A stretch of DNA of 64,000 bases from the NCBI GenBank assembly GCA_021401465.1, contig JADDMT010000004.1:62001-126000 (forward strand), in the 5' to 3' direction. The position numbers and the translations under genes are program-made. The DNA comes from Teratosphaeria epicoccoides. Taxonomy: Eukaryota; Ascomycota; Dothideomycetes; Mycosphaerellales; Teratosphaeriaceae. The notes beneath the pieces are model-generated. The model was not told the origin of the DNA. It was given only the letters and a program-made list of their open reading frames with translations, and searched no databases. Shown piece by piece: positions 39,274 through 51,357 of the stretch (positions within the stretch are counted from its first letter, which is position 1; every line of letters starts with the position of its first letter).

Positions 39274-40154
39274 GGAAAACTCGTGCATTCTGCATCCCGA
39301 AAAGTGCAGCGCTAGCATGAGCTCCTCAAAGCTTCATATCTGTACGGCACTGCTGTGCCTAGTCTTTGACACTTGATGTAGATGACGTCGCTGCACGAAA
39401 GTCTGAGCATTGCCCAATGCTGCCTATTCACAGTTCTGCGCATCTTATTCCAGCGTGCCAGCCATTTGTAGCCATTGCTTGTTCTTGTGCATCACGCCCG
39501 TCTCCAGTGGCCAGAGCAGACGAAAGTTGTCAATAATGAGTCATCCAGCGAGAATGCGAAATCGATCTGTGATGTGAGCTGCTCGAAGACAAATTGCACT
39601 TGTCAGGTTGGAAACCGAAGTATTCTGGTCCTGTGGCCATGATTCTCAAGTTCCGTACCCACGGTAGTAAGAACGAGGACAACATGTGACCTCTGCTCAG
39701 ACCGCAATCCGCCGCCTCTTCAGGGCATCCCTCCAAATGATACCGCATCCCGTCCCATCCCAGAAATCCCCACAAGAGAAATTCTCCAGCGCTTCAAACT
39801 CCTCGCTCCGCTCAATCGCTCCGGCGCCTGCGATACTCTCTTCTGTTCCAGAATGAACGCGGAGGATCCAAGCTCTCGACTAAAAAGATGAGAATCCGCC
39901 ACCTTGATACACACAGAGTCGAACACGAGTGTGACCTGCAAATGTTCTCAGAAAATGGGCCAACAAGCAGAGTTCAGAAGTAATGGTCTTCGTCTTCGGC
40001 TCTAAAAGGACTGCGCAATAGTAGCGCTTGCTGCATGGAGTCCTGCTCGATTTCTTGATCCTGTCAGGCGAAAAACTTGGGATGAAAGGGCAGTTCAGAA
40101 CGGATTCGGTGCAAGGATAGCTTGCGAGTGACGTGCAAGGCGCTTCGCTCGGTT
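39274..40154. other. Convergent gap between the P450 and the Bre4-like gene
   Basis: Mostly without gene signals, apart from one protein-like minus-strand segment (39697-39879), listed separately. Confidence 0.4.
39697..39879 (-). other. Possible orphan terminal exon
   Basis: After a TTTTTAG acceptor-like site, the minus strand reads 60 codons in phase 0, with SEEFEALENFSCGDFWDG and IIWRDALKRRRIAV before a TGA. Composition is protein-like. No 5' exon could be joined to it: the upstream MQQALLLRSPFRAEDE frame has no usable donor. It may be a remnant or chance. Confidence 0.2.
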
Positions 40155-43100
40155 CTACTGAAGCTTAAAGTTATCCTCATTCAACGTCCCGTACAGCGTC
40201 TCGATTTCCGCACTAATAGCCTGTATATCCTGTGACAACTGACCTGTCACCAGTACTGTGCACAAGTCAGCAATTATGTTTTACCACAAAATCCAGACAT
40301 CTGCGGAGAATAGGAACTCACCATAAGCGTAAAGCATCTCATAATCCTGCTCCACCGCCGCCGCCGCATCGCTGCCCACGCCCTCTCTTCTGAACGCGGA
40401 GATCTTTGAGAGCAGTCTATCGCGCGTGTGATCAATACTGGGCAGGACGTCGTTGAGTGGGTACTGGAGCTTCATTGAGCTGGCAAGAACACTGAAGAGA
40501 TGGCTGATGCGCGCGCTCAGCTCGGATCTTTCGGGCCTCGTGTAGTGGATCAACGCAGCTTCGCCAGGCGTATAGTGCAGATTCTTGGTGATGACAACAT
40601 TCATCGCGTGGAATGCATCCAGCATTCGTCCCGTGCGCTCGAGTATTCGACCCGTGATGGCATCTGGGAAGGGTCCACGAAGCTCGAATTCCGAGTTTGC
40701 TGCTTTGCGCAAGCCTTCGAGGTTGGAGAGGAAGGATTGTAATGCTGATTCTTCGCGGATGTCCATGTATCTGCTCCTTGGCTCTCCGAGCAGGAAGAGG
40801 GCAAGCGGGTCGCGTTTCCATACGAGACCCATGCGGAGCCAGAGGATGCAGAGCCCATCTTTGAGTTTGCGACGAGCGGAGATGGGCCAGATGAAACGGG
40901 TCACGATGATGGCCCAGAGACAGCCTACAATGACTGACACGAGGCGATGAAGGACGATGTCCCAAATGGCGGGATCGATGCCGCCTTCATCGTCGTCGTT
41001 GTCGTCATCGTTGACAGACAGGCTGTAGCTGTATAGCGCGCCAAGGTTGTATGTGAGCAGGATGAAGCGGCCCATAGGTCCGTTACCTTTGGCGACGATG
41101 ATGTAAAAACAGCCTAAGCTTACCAGCCAGCCAAAGACGGCGAGAAGATAGGGGTTCGCCTCGCCGTGGTGCGCGGCCAGAAGCCAGCCAGCCACAGCTA
41201 GTGCTGCGCCAATGAAACTGCCGAAGAATCTGTTGATCGAGGTCGTGTTGGAGGCACCGACTGTCATGGAGCAGACCACCATGAAGGAAACGAGACCCCA
41301 CTCGCCTCGCCAAAGAACGAAAAATGGACGCGTCTCGGGCAGAAAGGCAGGCAGGGCGTAGATCAAAGCTCCAAGCCCCACTTTGATGGCGAAGCGCACG
41401 TCGTCCCGACGAAGTATGGACATGGCGCGGTAGAGCCTGTACGTCAATGGCATCGGCTTTGCTGATGCTCTGGCAAAGTCATCTGCCTTTTGTATCTGAG
41501 CCGGAACGGCGTTGGACAAATCGTTCGCTCCCTCATTTTCGTCATTGAAGGTGCGCTTCCTGGTGGGCTTCATGTTGACCGCATCAGGCTCGTGCCGGTT
41601 CTGCCAGGGCTGGAGCCAGTTCCAGCTGTACTTCGGTCTCTCCATCTCCGCCTTCAAATCATCAAGCGCAGTGAGGTAACCCAAGATGTCCTCCGCGAAG
41701 TCGAGAAGAGAAAAGGAGAAATGGCCGCAGCATGCAGAGACCTCTTCGATGTCTGCCATCGCCTCTTCCGTGTTCGTAGCTAATGGCGGGTGAGAGGGTG
41801 TAGACTGGCCGGACGATGCTCGGCTCTGCGGCGCAGTCCCAACCTTCTCGAAGCTACCGCGTTTGCTGATACTACTGACCTTGCCCCATTGCTGCTGCTG
41901 CTGCGGCGTCGTCGCACCACTTATCGCGCGGCTTTCATATAACTTGTTGAGAGCGTCTTTGCGAGCCTGGCGGTAGAGATCCATGGCTTCTTTGAGGCTA
42001 GAGTGCAAGGTATCATTGACAGCGACTTCGACATCAATGCCTTCCATCCGCTTCCACCAGGTCGATTGAGCAGGATCACGTCGTCGAAATGGCAGCTCGT
42101 CAAGAATCTGTTTGATTGTGTAGACTAGTGAACGGGTCGGCGGTGCCAGCTCGTCGAGGAAAGCTAAGAAAAAATCGTTGGGAGTCTTCACGACGATGGG
42201 TGGATCGACGCTTTCACGCCGTGAATGGGTCATCGCAGTGGCTGGAGTGTCATGCCCTTGAGCAAGCTTGCCTCCAGCATCTTCGGGCGCCTCAGTGATC
42301 CTATCCAGAAATATCGGCGCAGGCGTGCTCCGAACTGCAGATAGTGGCTCATCCCCTGGTGTGACCTCGTCATTCTCGTTCATAAATGCAAATTGCGCGA
42401 AGGCTGCACTGCGCAGACCACCAAGATCTTGCGCCAGACCTGTCAAGCACTCGACTATTCGTGCCTCGGCTCCGTACCACTGTTCCTTGCCCAAGCCTAG
42501 TAGCTCTGGCTTTGCTTCTCGCAAGTTCTTGTGCAGCGAGTCCAATGATGATTGATGATCTTTTGTGAGCTTCTTGTAAGGCTCGTCCTGCAGATCGCGC
42601 TCCCTGCCAGAAAGGAAAGCTCTTGTGATGCTGATTAGCATTTCGCTCAGGAGGTTGGTGTTCTTCTCCATGTCCTTGACGAGCGACGCACGAGCCGTGA
42701 TCGGAAGGACGAGCACGTTGACCGCTGTGGTTGCAACCACGCCCATACATACCATCAACAAAACTTGCAGGACGCGATCATCAGAGAATTCGCCAGCTTG
42801 CACAGAGCCCTCCTTGACGAGGATCGTGATGCAGCCTAGGGAGGCCAACGAGCACGCGACATTGACGAGAGGTTTTCCCAGACGCTGCTTGATCCATGCG
42901 ATGAAGCCCAGTCCGCCGCCGACAAAGAACACTAGCACGATCGCGTGGCCGATCAGGAGCAGATCATGCGACCCGAAGAACATGCTGATGCCCATCGAGG
43001 TGAAGGAGATCAGACCAGAGTAGCATACGGCTATGATGGCCAAGAACGTCGCTTCGTGCATGCTCCCCATGCTCCGTGCGGGATGAAAGTAGACTGTGAC

Positions 43101-43547
43101 GGTCGCCACCAAGTGCTTGCTGTCCTGCTTCCGGCCGATCGTGTTCGATATGGCGGGCACGAAAGTCGCCAGAGATCCGAGTAGATACGCCAGGGAGCAT
43201 TTCAAGATGCCGATGCCAGTCTTGGAGGTTGCGAATGCCCATGCCTTGTTGACGCACTGTTCGCTGCACTCCCAGTACGATTGGAGCCGGGTGCCTTGGG
43301 AGGGGACATCTGGCAGACCACGTGCTGCCGGGTGGCCATGCAGCAGCGGCGTCGTCTCGTGGTGATCCGCATTGTGGCGAGACGAAGCTTCTCGCAGAGT
43401 GAAGACCCGCCTGGATCGCTGTCCGGTCACGGGCGAAATGAAGCTGGCTCGTCTCAGCTTGCGATTCCAGAAACGTCCTTTGCGTGATGATGTGTTCTGC
43501 TGCGAGGGTGTGGCACGCGACGCATTTCCCTCTGCGGCGGCCGCCAT
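40155..43547 (-). CDS. Large multi-pass membrane protein, Brefeldin-A-sensitivity (Bre4) / aromatic acid exporter-like
   Basis: Exon 1 is 40322-43547 and the last exon 40155-40255. The 66-nt intron (40256-40321, GTGAGT donor, GTGCACAG acceptor) must be removed to avoid a premature stop. The protein is then 1108 residues and ends in EIETLYGTLNEDNFKLQ. The architecture is two bundles of hydrophobic helices: about residues 110-290 (GILKCSLAYLLGSLATFVPA, LMVCMGVVATTAVNVLVLP) and about 690-880 (KVGLGALIYALPAFLPETRP, FGWLVSLGCFYIIVAKG). They are separated and followed by long cytosolic parts. This fits fungal Bre4-related proteins with ArAE_2_N / DUF2421 regions, related to FUSC-type exporters. A role in efflux or endomembrane trafficking is expected; the substrate is unknown. 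Extra in-frame introns cannot be excluded. Confidence 0.8.
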
Positions 43548-44005
43548 GTCTGGCTAAGACGGCGGCGGAGACAGAGCGGAGGCGCCCGTGTCACTGGCTC
43601 GCTCGGGCGGGCACGCCAAGATGACATGTAGCGTCATGTTGTGCTCGTGTCGCTCGATGTTTCGCCCGGAGCTGAAGACCAGGTATGTGTCCGACAGGAG
43701 CAGCAAGTGCGTCCATCGGTCGTCGCGTGTCGGCAGGAAGGAGCATGATAGCACGAATGGAGCGCCGTTGGCCCCTCGCTCCTGCCAAATTGCATGGCAC
43801 AGCCCAAGGGCCCACTTCAAAGCCCGTCCATCATCTACGGAAGGAGCGACTCGGACTGAGAGTTGATGAGATAACGCGATCGGTTGATGAGATAAGGCGA
43901 TCGGTTGATGAGATAAGGCGTGTCTGTCAAGCTCAAGCAAGAGGACAAGGCGACAGCGGTGACTCGCGTGGGCTCTGTCTGACTCATGCCATCGCGCCCG
44001 CCAAC
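43548..44005. promoter_or_regulatory. Divergent promoter and leader, Bre4-like gene / AsnRS
   Basis: A 458-bp gap between divergent ATGs. It contains three 21-bp repeats (43862-43924). The AsnRS frame stays open from an ATG at 43685, so part may be translated (see findings). Confidence 0.5.
43862..43924. repeat. Three tandem 21-bp repeats in the AsnRS leader
   Basis: Units at 43862-43882, 43883-43903 and 43904-43924 share GTTGATGAGATAAGGCGATC, with a few differences in the first and last copy. The unit is a multiple of three. In the AsnRS frame it reads R/T-R-S-V-D-E-I. Confidence 0.9.
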
Positions 44006-45724
44006 ATGTCGGAGATCCACATTGACGAAGGCGTCGGCGTCGACAGCGCGGAAGCAGACGGATCAGCGGCGAAGCCCTTCAAGACGCTGCAGTTCGCCTT
44101 TCTGCACGTGGGCCCAGGCCCGTCGTACCTGGTCAAGAACGCGGAGAAAGGCGGGGATCAGGCAGAATGGAAGGCGGCAGCCAAGGCAGCACTGAAGAAG
44201 GCGGCCAACTGGGCCGAGAGCCAGAAGAGGAAGGCGGGCAAGGAGAAGGCGGTGGAGCTGAGGCAGAAGCAGGAGCAGGACGCGCGTGACCGGGCGCTGG
44301 AGGAAGCCAAGAAGATTGTCATCGACGAGGACGGGAGCCTGCCCAAGGCGGTGAGAATCCACCTGGGCGAGACGCGACCGCACGTGGTCAAGCTGGGCAG
44401 CGGAGAACGCAGCAAAGACGTCGACTACTCCGACCCCGCCCGGGGCTCCCGCGTCGAAGTCCGGGGCCGCGTGCACCGCCAACGCAACCAAAAGGGCGTC
44501 GCCTTCGTTACCCTCCGCGACGGCACCGGCTACATGCAGTGCGTCCTCACCGGCGACCTGGCCAAATGCTACGACGCCGTCACCCTGACCCGCGAGACCA
44601 GCATGCTCATCAAAGGCGAGATGTGGCAAGTCCCGCCCGGCGCCCACGCCCCCGGCAATCGCGAGCTCCACGCCGACTACTTCAAGATCCTCGGCAAGGC
44701 CCCCGGCGGCGACGACGCCATCACCAACAAAGTCCAAGAAAAAGGCGACCCCCAGCACCTCCTCGACCAACGCCACCTCGTCCTCCGCGGCGAAAAGGCC
44801 TCCGCTGTCCTCGAAGTCCGCAGCGCCGTCGACAAGGCCTTCCGCGACGTCTACGAAGCCCTCGCCCTCAAGCAAGTCTCCCCGCCCGCCCTCGTGCAAA
44901 CCATGGTCGAAGGCGGCGCCACTCTCTTCGAATGTCCCTACTACGGCGACACCGCCTACCTCACCCAATCCTCCCAACTCTACCTCGAAACTGTCCTTCC
45001 CTCCCTCGGCGACGTCTACTGCATCGAGAAGTCCTTCCGCGCCGAGAAATCCCTGACCCGCCGCCACCTCGCCGAGTACACGCACATCGAAGCGGAACTC
45101 GACTTCATCACCTTTGATGACCTCCTCACCCACCTCGAAGAAGTCATCTGCCAAGTCCTCTCCCGCATCTTCGCCCACCCCCGCATCGCCTCCCTCCTCC
45201 AGGACCTCAACCCGGACTTCACCATGCCCGAGCGCCCCTTCAAACGCATGAAGTACGCCGACGCCATCACCTGGCTCAACGACCACAACATCCCCAACGA
45301 AGACAACGAGCCCCACAAATTCGGCGACGACATCGCCGAAGCCGCCGAACGCCGCATGACGGACCTCATCAACCGCCCCATCTTCCTCACCCACTTCCCC
45401 ACCGAGATCAAAGCTTTCTACATGCAAAAAGACCCCTGGGACCCCCGCGTCACCGAGAGCGTCGACTGCCTCATGCCCGGCGTCGGCGAGATCGTCGGCG
45501 GGAGCATGAGGATGGACGACTACGACGAGTTGATGGCGGCGTACAAGCGCGTCGGCATCGATCCGAAGGATTACTACTGGTACACGGATCAGAGACGCTA
45601 CGGCACGAGTCCGCATGGGGGCTACGGGCTGGGCTTGGAGAGATTTCTGGCGTGGTTGTGTCGGCAACATACCGTGAGGGATACGTGTCTGTATCCGAGG
45701 TATATGGGGAGGTGCAAGCCGTAG
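44006..45724 (+). CDS. DED81: Asparaginyl-tRNA synthetase, class II
   Basis: It charges tRNA-Asn in the cytosol. From the ATG at 44006 (CAACATGTCG; MSEIHIDEG) the single exon gives 572 residues, matching eukaryotic cytosolic AsnRS. The N-terminal Lys/Glu-rich appendage (about 45-110) is typical. An OB-fold anticodon-binding domain follows (VEVRGRVHRQRNQKGVAFVT). The catalytic core has motif 2 FRAEKSLTRRHLAEYTHIE (about 344-362) and motif 3 GYGLGLERFLAWL (about 540-552). QSSQLYLETVL and GEIVGGSMR are further family landmarks. The frame is open for another 107 codons upstream to an ATG at 43685; that extension is Arg-rich and could be an alternative start. GC-rich codon use makes a long antisense frame here, which is not a gene. 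Confidence 0.95.
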   Translation: MSEIHIDEGVGVDSAEADGSAAKPFKTLQFAFLHVGPGPSYLVKNAEKGGDQAEWKAAAKAALKKAANWAESQKRKAGKEKAVELRQKQEQDARDRALEEAKKIVIDEDGSLPKAVRIHLGETRPHVVKLGSGERSKDVDYSDPARGSRVEVRGRVHRQRNQKGVAFVTLRDGTGYMQCVLTGDLAKCYDAVTLTRETSMLIKGEMWQVPPGAHAPGNRELHADYFKILGKAPGGDDAITNKVQEKGDPQHLLDQRHLVLRGEKASAVLEVRSAVDKAFRDVYEALALKQVSPPALVQTMVEGGATLFECPYYGDTAYLTQSSQLYLETVLPSLGDVYCIEKSFRAEKSLTRRHLAEYTHIEAELDFITFDDLLTHLEEVICQVLSRIFAHPRIASLLQDLNPDFTMPERPFKRMKYADAITWLNDHNIPNEDNEPHKFGDDIAEAAERRMTDLINRPIFLTHFPTEIKAFYMQKDPWDPRVTESVDCLMPGVGEIVGGSMRMDDYDELMAAYKRVGIDPKDYYWYTDQRRYGTSPHGGYGLGLERFLAWLCRQHTVRDTCLYPRYMGRCKP

Positions 45725-46125
45725 ATTTTCTTTTGTCACATCATCCCCGGGAGGCGTGTGCGCACGACACTGGGTAGTTGCACGTGCTCTGAGTTGGAAG
45801 GAGTCTGCACGAGGGTGGGGGGTGGGACGTCGCTGCGTCATGGCCTGGCTGGTCTGACCTGCCCTCGGCTCAGATGAGCAAGTTGTGCATAGCTTAGTCT
45901 TGTTTGCGACGAGCATAGACGGGCCTCAATGAAGCGAACCCGTGTAGCTATTGATCTCATCCGATCTGTATCCTACAGCAGCCGCACCTCTACTCTCGGA
46001 ACTATGGACAGAAACACCGCAGGTAACGAAAACCCAACACACAAGACGCACGCACGCACGCAATGCCAATCAACTCATCGCATCCCTTACACCCCCTCTC
46101 CACCACCGGCCCCCCTCCAGGACTC
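45725..46125. other. Convergent gap between AsnRS and LPD1
   Basis: Both genes end here. It contains the two 3' UTRs and no other gene. Confidence 0.55.
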
Positions 46126-47838
46126 TCAATAGTGTATCGCCTTCCCATAAGCCGCCATAGCCCCCTCCTTGAACGCCTCCGCCAGCGTCGGATGCGCATG
46201 ACACGTCCTCGCCACATCCTCCGTACTCGCCCCATACTCCAACGCCAACGTCCCTTCCGCAATCATTTCCCCCGCATTCGGCCCCACAATGTGCACCCCC
46301 AAAATCCGATCCGTCTCCGCGTCCGCCAAAAACTTCACAAGTCCATCCGTGTCCAGGTTCGTTTTCGCGCGGGAATTCGCAGAGAACGGGAACGTGCCGA
46401 CTTTGTATTTCACGCCGGCCTCTTTGAGCTCGGATTCGTTCTGCCCGACCCAGGCGACTTCTGGATGCGTGTACATGACGGAGGGGATGGCGTTGTAGTT
46501 TACGTGGCCGTAGGATTTGGTGAGGAATTCGACGGCCGCGACGGCTTCTTCTTCGGCTTTGTGCGCGAGCATGGGTCCGAAGGTGCAGTCGCCGATGACG
46601 CGGATGTGAGGGACTTTGGTGCGGTACTCAGAGTCAATTACGAGGCGGCCGCGGTTGTCGGTTTCGATGCCGACGTTTTCGAGGCCGAGGCCGTTGGTGT
46701 AGGGGCGACGGCCGATGGCGACGAGGACGACGTCTGCGTCGAGCTGCATACATAGTCAGTGGGAAACGTCTCGATGATTAGATTGTGTTGTCTCACCGTC
46801 TCCTCCTTGCCGCCTTTCGCAGCCTCGACGTTCAACTTCACACCTTCACCACTGTCGTCCCCATTGGCAACCTTAGTATTGAGCTTGAACGTCATGCCCT
46901 GCTTCTCAAGCGTCTTCTTGATGTTCTTGCTGATCTCCGCATCCATACCCGGCCCACCGATCTGGCCCAGGAACTCCACCACCGTGACCTCAGCGCCTAG
47001 CCTCGACCACACAGAGCCCATTTCCAGACCTATAATGCCACCACCAATGACCACCATCTTCTTTGGTACCTGCTTGAGCGCAATAGCACCGGTAGACGTA
47101 ATGACCTTCTTCTCGTCAATCGTCAAGCCTGGGAATGGTGTCGACTCTGAGCCCGTCGCGATGAAGATGTTCTTGCCCCTCACGCTCGTCTCGCCGCCAT
47201 CGACCAAGTTCACCTTGACCGTGTGCTCGTCCTCAAATGCGCCAGTGCCCTTGATGTACTCCACATTGTTCTTCTTGAACAGGAACTCAATGCCCTTCGT
47301 CAAGCCCGACACCGACGTCTCCTTGGCCTTCATCATTTGTTCGAGGTTGAGCTTGACATTGCCGACTTCGATACCGCGCTTCTTGGTGTCGTGGAGGATC
47401 TGGTGGTAGAGGTGCGAGTTGTTGAGGAGGGACTTTGAGGGAATGCAGCCGACGTTTAAGCAGGTGCCGCCGAGGGAGCCACGCTTCTCGATGCAAGCCA
47501 CCTGGACGAGATATATCAGTCCAGAGCAAGCCAGGCTCTCAGAGCTTGCCATACCTTCAGACCCTCCTGTCCAGCCTTAATTGCGGCGACATAGCCCGCC
47601 ACGCCGCCGCCGATGATCACCAAGTCCTTCTCCTCTGTCACTTGTTAGCCCATGCCAACTGTCCACTCGCGATCGCCTTATATCTCTGCGCACCAGCAGG
47701 TGTTGCATATCCTCGCCGTTGTGATATCCGATCTTGCAGCCGGGATGTGATGGGTATCGCGCGGACAACCTGAGGTGTTTGTAGTTGAGCCTGCAGCGCA
47801 CTGCGCACCGCCGGGCGGGGTGCCAATCGTGACCACAT
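46126..47838 (-). CDS. LPD1: Dihydrolipoyl dehydrogenase (E3), mitochondrial
   Basis: E3 reoxidises dihydrolipoamide in the pyruvate, 2-oxoglutarate and glycine-cleavage complexes, using FAD and NAD+. Exons on the minus strand: 47694-47838, 47555-47634, 46797-47501 and 46126-46743; introns are 59, 53 and 53 nt. All phases agree and the product is 515 residues. The first ~45 residues form a mitochondrial presequence, Arg-rich without acids (MWSRLAPRPAVRSALQ), ending near RRGYATPA. The FAD-binding GGGVAGYVAAIKAGQ and the redox-active disulfide GGTCLNVGCIPSK are intact. The NAD site is GGGIIGLEMG. The C-terminal interface has the catalytic HAHPTLAEAF. It is an ordinary, complete gene. Confidence 0.95.
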
Positions 47839-48205
47839 CGTCGGTAGGGGGTATGGGCGGAATCGAGAAGAGGTGTGTAGGGTGTGTGGAGAGAAGGTAA
47901 GGTGGAAAGTGATTGATGATTGCTGATGTTGAGAGTTATTTGCAGTCGGGCTAAACTCCAAACGGAAAGCGCGCGCCACACTCTGCTGACTGTGCAGATC
48001 TAATGCCAATGACTCATGGTCTATTTTGACCCTCCATCGAACCACGTGCAGCTACTGGTACACGATGAAAGTCCTGTCATCACCGTTCGGCCTCGACTGC
48101 ACTTGTGAAGCCTAGCGACGGACGCCGTGTGTCCTCAATCGGCGGCGGTTTCCTCCCCCAATCCGGGTATTCGCCCCAGAGCAAGAGCCGTGCAGGATCA
48201 AAGTC
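47839..48205. other. LPD1 promoter and VAC14 3' region
   Basis: Both flanking genes lie on the minus strand. The 367 bp hold the LPD1 promoter and leader and the VAC14 3' UTR. No other gene is seen. Confidence 0.5.
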
Positions 48206-51200
48206 CTACTTCTTCCCCTTCCTTGCTCCCACCCCGACGCTACTCGTGAACCGCCCAAGGTTACTCAGACTTCCTTTGCCCTTCGCGTGACTTGCGCTGG
48301 TCGCCCCTGCGGGCTGAGGTGGAGGCCTGCCCAAGCTCTGTGCTGAAGCCGGTCTTGGATTTCTGAGATGATCCGCCGGTATGTTGAGCGTTATACGCTT
48401 CTGGTCAGGTGACGAAGAACGCTCATCATGATCGTTTGCCCCATCTTGCTGTCCGGTAAGCTGTCTCTGCTGGCTCCGGCGCACTCTGTCTTGGGTCACT
48501 CGAAACTTGTCCAGCAGCTCGGTCCATTTGACGCCGGCACCATCGCCACCATCCTTACTTCGCAGTCTTGTCTGACGTTCGAATGTGCTCACTGAGCTCG
48601 GCGTTGCCGGTGCCCTTGGAACTATGTGCAAGTAGCCAATAGCCGATACGGAGTTCAGCCGGTTCTTCAATGCTGCAAATGCGGAGCTCTGCGGTAGCAG
48701 CATCAGGAGACCATACAGGCATTTGTACAAATGCGGGAAGCGCTCTGGCTCCAACAGCTGCATGCGAAGATAAGTGAACACTGGAGACTCAAGAAGCTGC
48801 ACCAATTTGTCGATCTGAATGAGCATGTTGACCGTCATCTCCAGCTCAGCGAAGATTTGCAGCAAGTTATACGCTTGCTCGTATGCCTGCGCCAGCAAGC
48901 AGAGAGAAAATGTGGCAACTGCATTGACGCACCACGCTTTGAACAGCACTGTGAAGAAGGTCTGACCGTCTTTGCTATCAAGATTTCGCAGTCGCTTGCG
49001 CAGGTCTTGAAGTTCAGGCGCAGTGATCAGATTGTTGTTCAGGTTCTGTACCATGATTGAAGCAAACTCGACGTCGTCATCAGAGTCTCGCTCTAGGCAG
49101 TCCGCCATTGTGCGGAATATCTTCTCAGGTGACAGCGACATGCACAGCTGCCGGATAATCAGATTCCCTCTCGACTCCAGCAGCCGTCTGTCAGTCGTGA
49201 AGAGCTTCAACAGATTGACCATAAACGACGTGAAGTAACTGTCATCGCTACTCTTGCTGATCTGAGACAGCAGTAATAGGTCCCGCGTCACCACAGCCTC
49301 TGCAGGATCACTCAAGGTCTTGAGCAAGGCTGGGAATGTTGCATCCTGGATCGCGAGAATCTTCCTGGGAGACTTGCGATGCAACATGATCAGCCATGCT
49401 AACGCTGCAACCCTTGTCGCCTCGTGTTCGTGTAAGAACTGGAGTGTTAGGGCGTTGACAGCTCCTTCGTAATCCAAGTCCGTGTGAACTGGGCTGTCTG
49501 ATTGTGCTTGCGAATCCTGTGGATCTGGTGTTTGATACCTCGGTGATGGTGTGATTGACTCTGATGGTTCCGGCGTCATTGCCTTCCGTGATGGCTTTCC
49601 ATTGGGTACGCTTTCTTTTCGAGCCTCAACATTCTGCTGTGCAAGTGCTCGGACTATCGGTATCGCAGGTGTGGAGCCGGATGGGGCAGGTTGTTGTGCT
49701 GATGCTGCCGGGACTTGCGTGGCTACTTGAGCTTGCTCAGCGGACGCACCTGCTTTGCCGTGCTCCTCCGGTAGGGACATAATGTATGCCATGAGGGATT
49801 GATTGACTCTGTGCGCTGCCTGCTTGACGTGGTCCACGTCGTGACTAAGCGCCGGGAGCAACTGGGCGAGCAGACGTGGTGTGAACGCAAGAATGTCTTC
49901 TGGACAGATATCGAGAAAAGCTTCGATCCATTTAAGTGCTGTCACCTGGATCTCTTCCTCACTAGATTCCGACAGGAAAGTGATGAGAATGTCGAGGATG
50001 CGTTGGTAGTCGACCTGAACATCTTGACCCGGTATCCACTCGTCTTCGAACTCGCCGCCATCTTTTGCTTCGTCGTCGTGTGACACGGTCAGTGTGGATG
50101 CGCCATCGGTAACATCTTCGTTCGGGGTCACTATAGCCTCCTCGACGGAACCTTCTTCCTGCTCAACTTCCGCTCCATCGCTGGCCGGAATGCCCTCTTC
50201 CGCGACTGCTTCGTCAGACTCACCAGGGTTGTGATCCTTCTCTTCTCGACTCCTCTTACTTTCTGCAATGCCCTTTTTCACGGCAGCAATTTTCTTAATC
50301 TCCGTGAGGAATCGATCCAAAGCAACTCTGGTAGTCGTATGGACATCCTGATTAGGGTCACTCAGGAACTTTAATAATCCTCCAAGAAAGCTTGGCAAGT
50401 ACGCCACCAGCTCCAGATCCGGTATTGAATCCAGCAAGGTGATCCATGAAACCAAAAAGGTTCTGGTGAATGGATTCAGAACATGTATTCGCTCCTGCAG
50501 CAGAGGTATGAATCTGGGCAAGCTGAAAGCCGTTTTGAGTTCCTGACTGTGATCCGGGCTGTCTTCATCTAGACTCGCTGGGTCGCCCTCTGGTCCAAAG
50601 ATGCTAGCATATGTGGCTGCCGACTCCGACACTATATCTTTGACCAGGCGATCCAGCAATTCGGCTCCATTCTTGACCGAGAGCTCCGTATCTGCCGCGA
50701 GCTTGCACAGCGCGTCGAAGACATCGTTGAAGTAGACTAGAATTTCACCCTTGGCAACTTTGGCGATGTTGTACATGCTCTCGCAAGCATAATACCGTAC
50801 TCGAGCATCTTGATCTGAGAAGCATGCAAGTACCGGAGGCACTATCTCCTTCAGATAGCGAGCAACTTCCTGAATCTGTCAGTGCAATGTCCTCTGGGTC
50901 GCTGGGTCTGCCACATGACGCTCTTACTCCTCCCAACGCTATCGCCGCCGCTGCTAAGCCGATCAGGCCTCCATTTCGTGCATGGGGGGCATGTACCGCG
51001 TATGCATAGTCGTGACAAAGCTGATGGACGATCTTGGCGACCTTGTCGTGGTTACTCTCAGCGAGCGCATTTCGAGTGATATTCTCTAGCCTGATGCCCT
51101 GTTGAGTCAGCGTCTGGTGATAGAGCCTGTACTGACGATCCGATTGCTGCTGCTGCTGTCCAGCTTGTCTCGATCCCACGACATGGGGGAGGAAGGAGAC

Positions 51201-51357
51201 CAGGTGCTTCGCGAGCGGCATCGTTCATGTGTTTGCAACATGTTCGGGGGAGACGGGGTGGAACAGATGATGGGAATGCTTATGCTTACTCCAAGGCTCC
51301 CACTTTGCGTCGGTCGTAGAGCTTGTCTTGCAGCAATTTGGAAACATTCGAGTCCAT
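48206..51357 (-). CDS. VAC14: Vac14, scaffold of the PI(3,5)P2 kinase complex
   Basis: Vac14 is a HEAT-repeat scaffold that holds Fab1 kinase and Fig4 phosphatase on the vacuole. Three exons: 51290-51357 (MDSNVSKLLQDKLYDRRK), 50928-51090 and 48206-50869. The introns are 199 nt (51091-51289) and 58 nt (50870-50927). Phases agree and the product is 964 residues. The joins give GALELENITRNAL and IALGGEVARYLKEIVPPVLA, both as expected for the family. The N-terminal Fab1-binding HEAT region has the signature ARNGGLIGLAAAAIALG, and the C-terminal Fig4-binding region includes AQAYEQAYNLLQIFAELE. The middle (about 200-400) has an acidic insert. The small first exon is easily missed. Confidence 0.93.

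Noticed and set aside
37310..43547. P450 plus membrane exporter-like gene as a secondary-metabolite cluster
   Set aside because: No backbone enzyme (PKS, NRPS, terpene cyclase), no pathway regulator and no other tailoring enzyme nearby; two genes are not enough.
44063..45916. 617-codon open frame antisense to AsnRS
   Set aside because: It exactly shadows the GC-rich AsnRS coding sequence, has extreme Val/Gly/Glu/Asp composition and no domain; the sense strand is an intact conserved enzyme.
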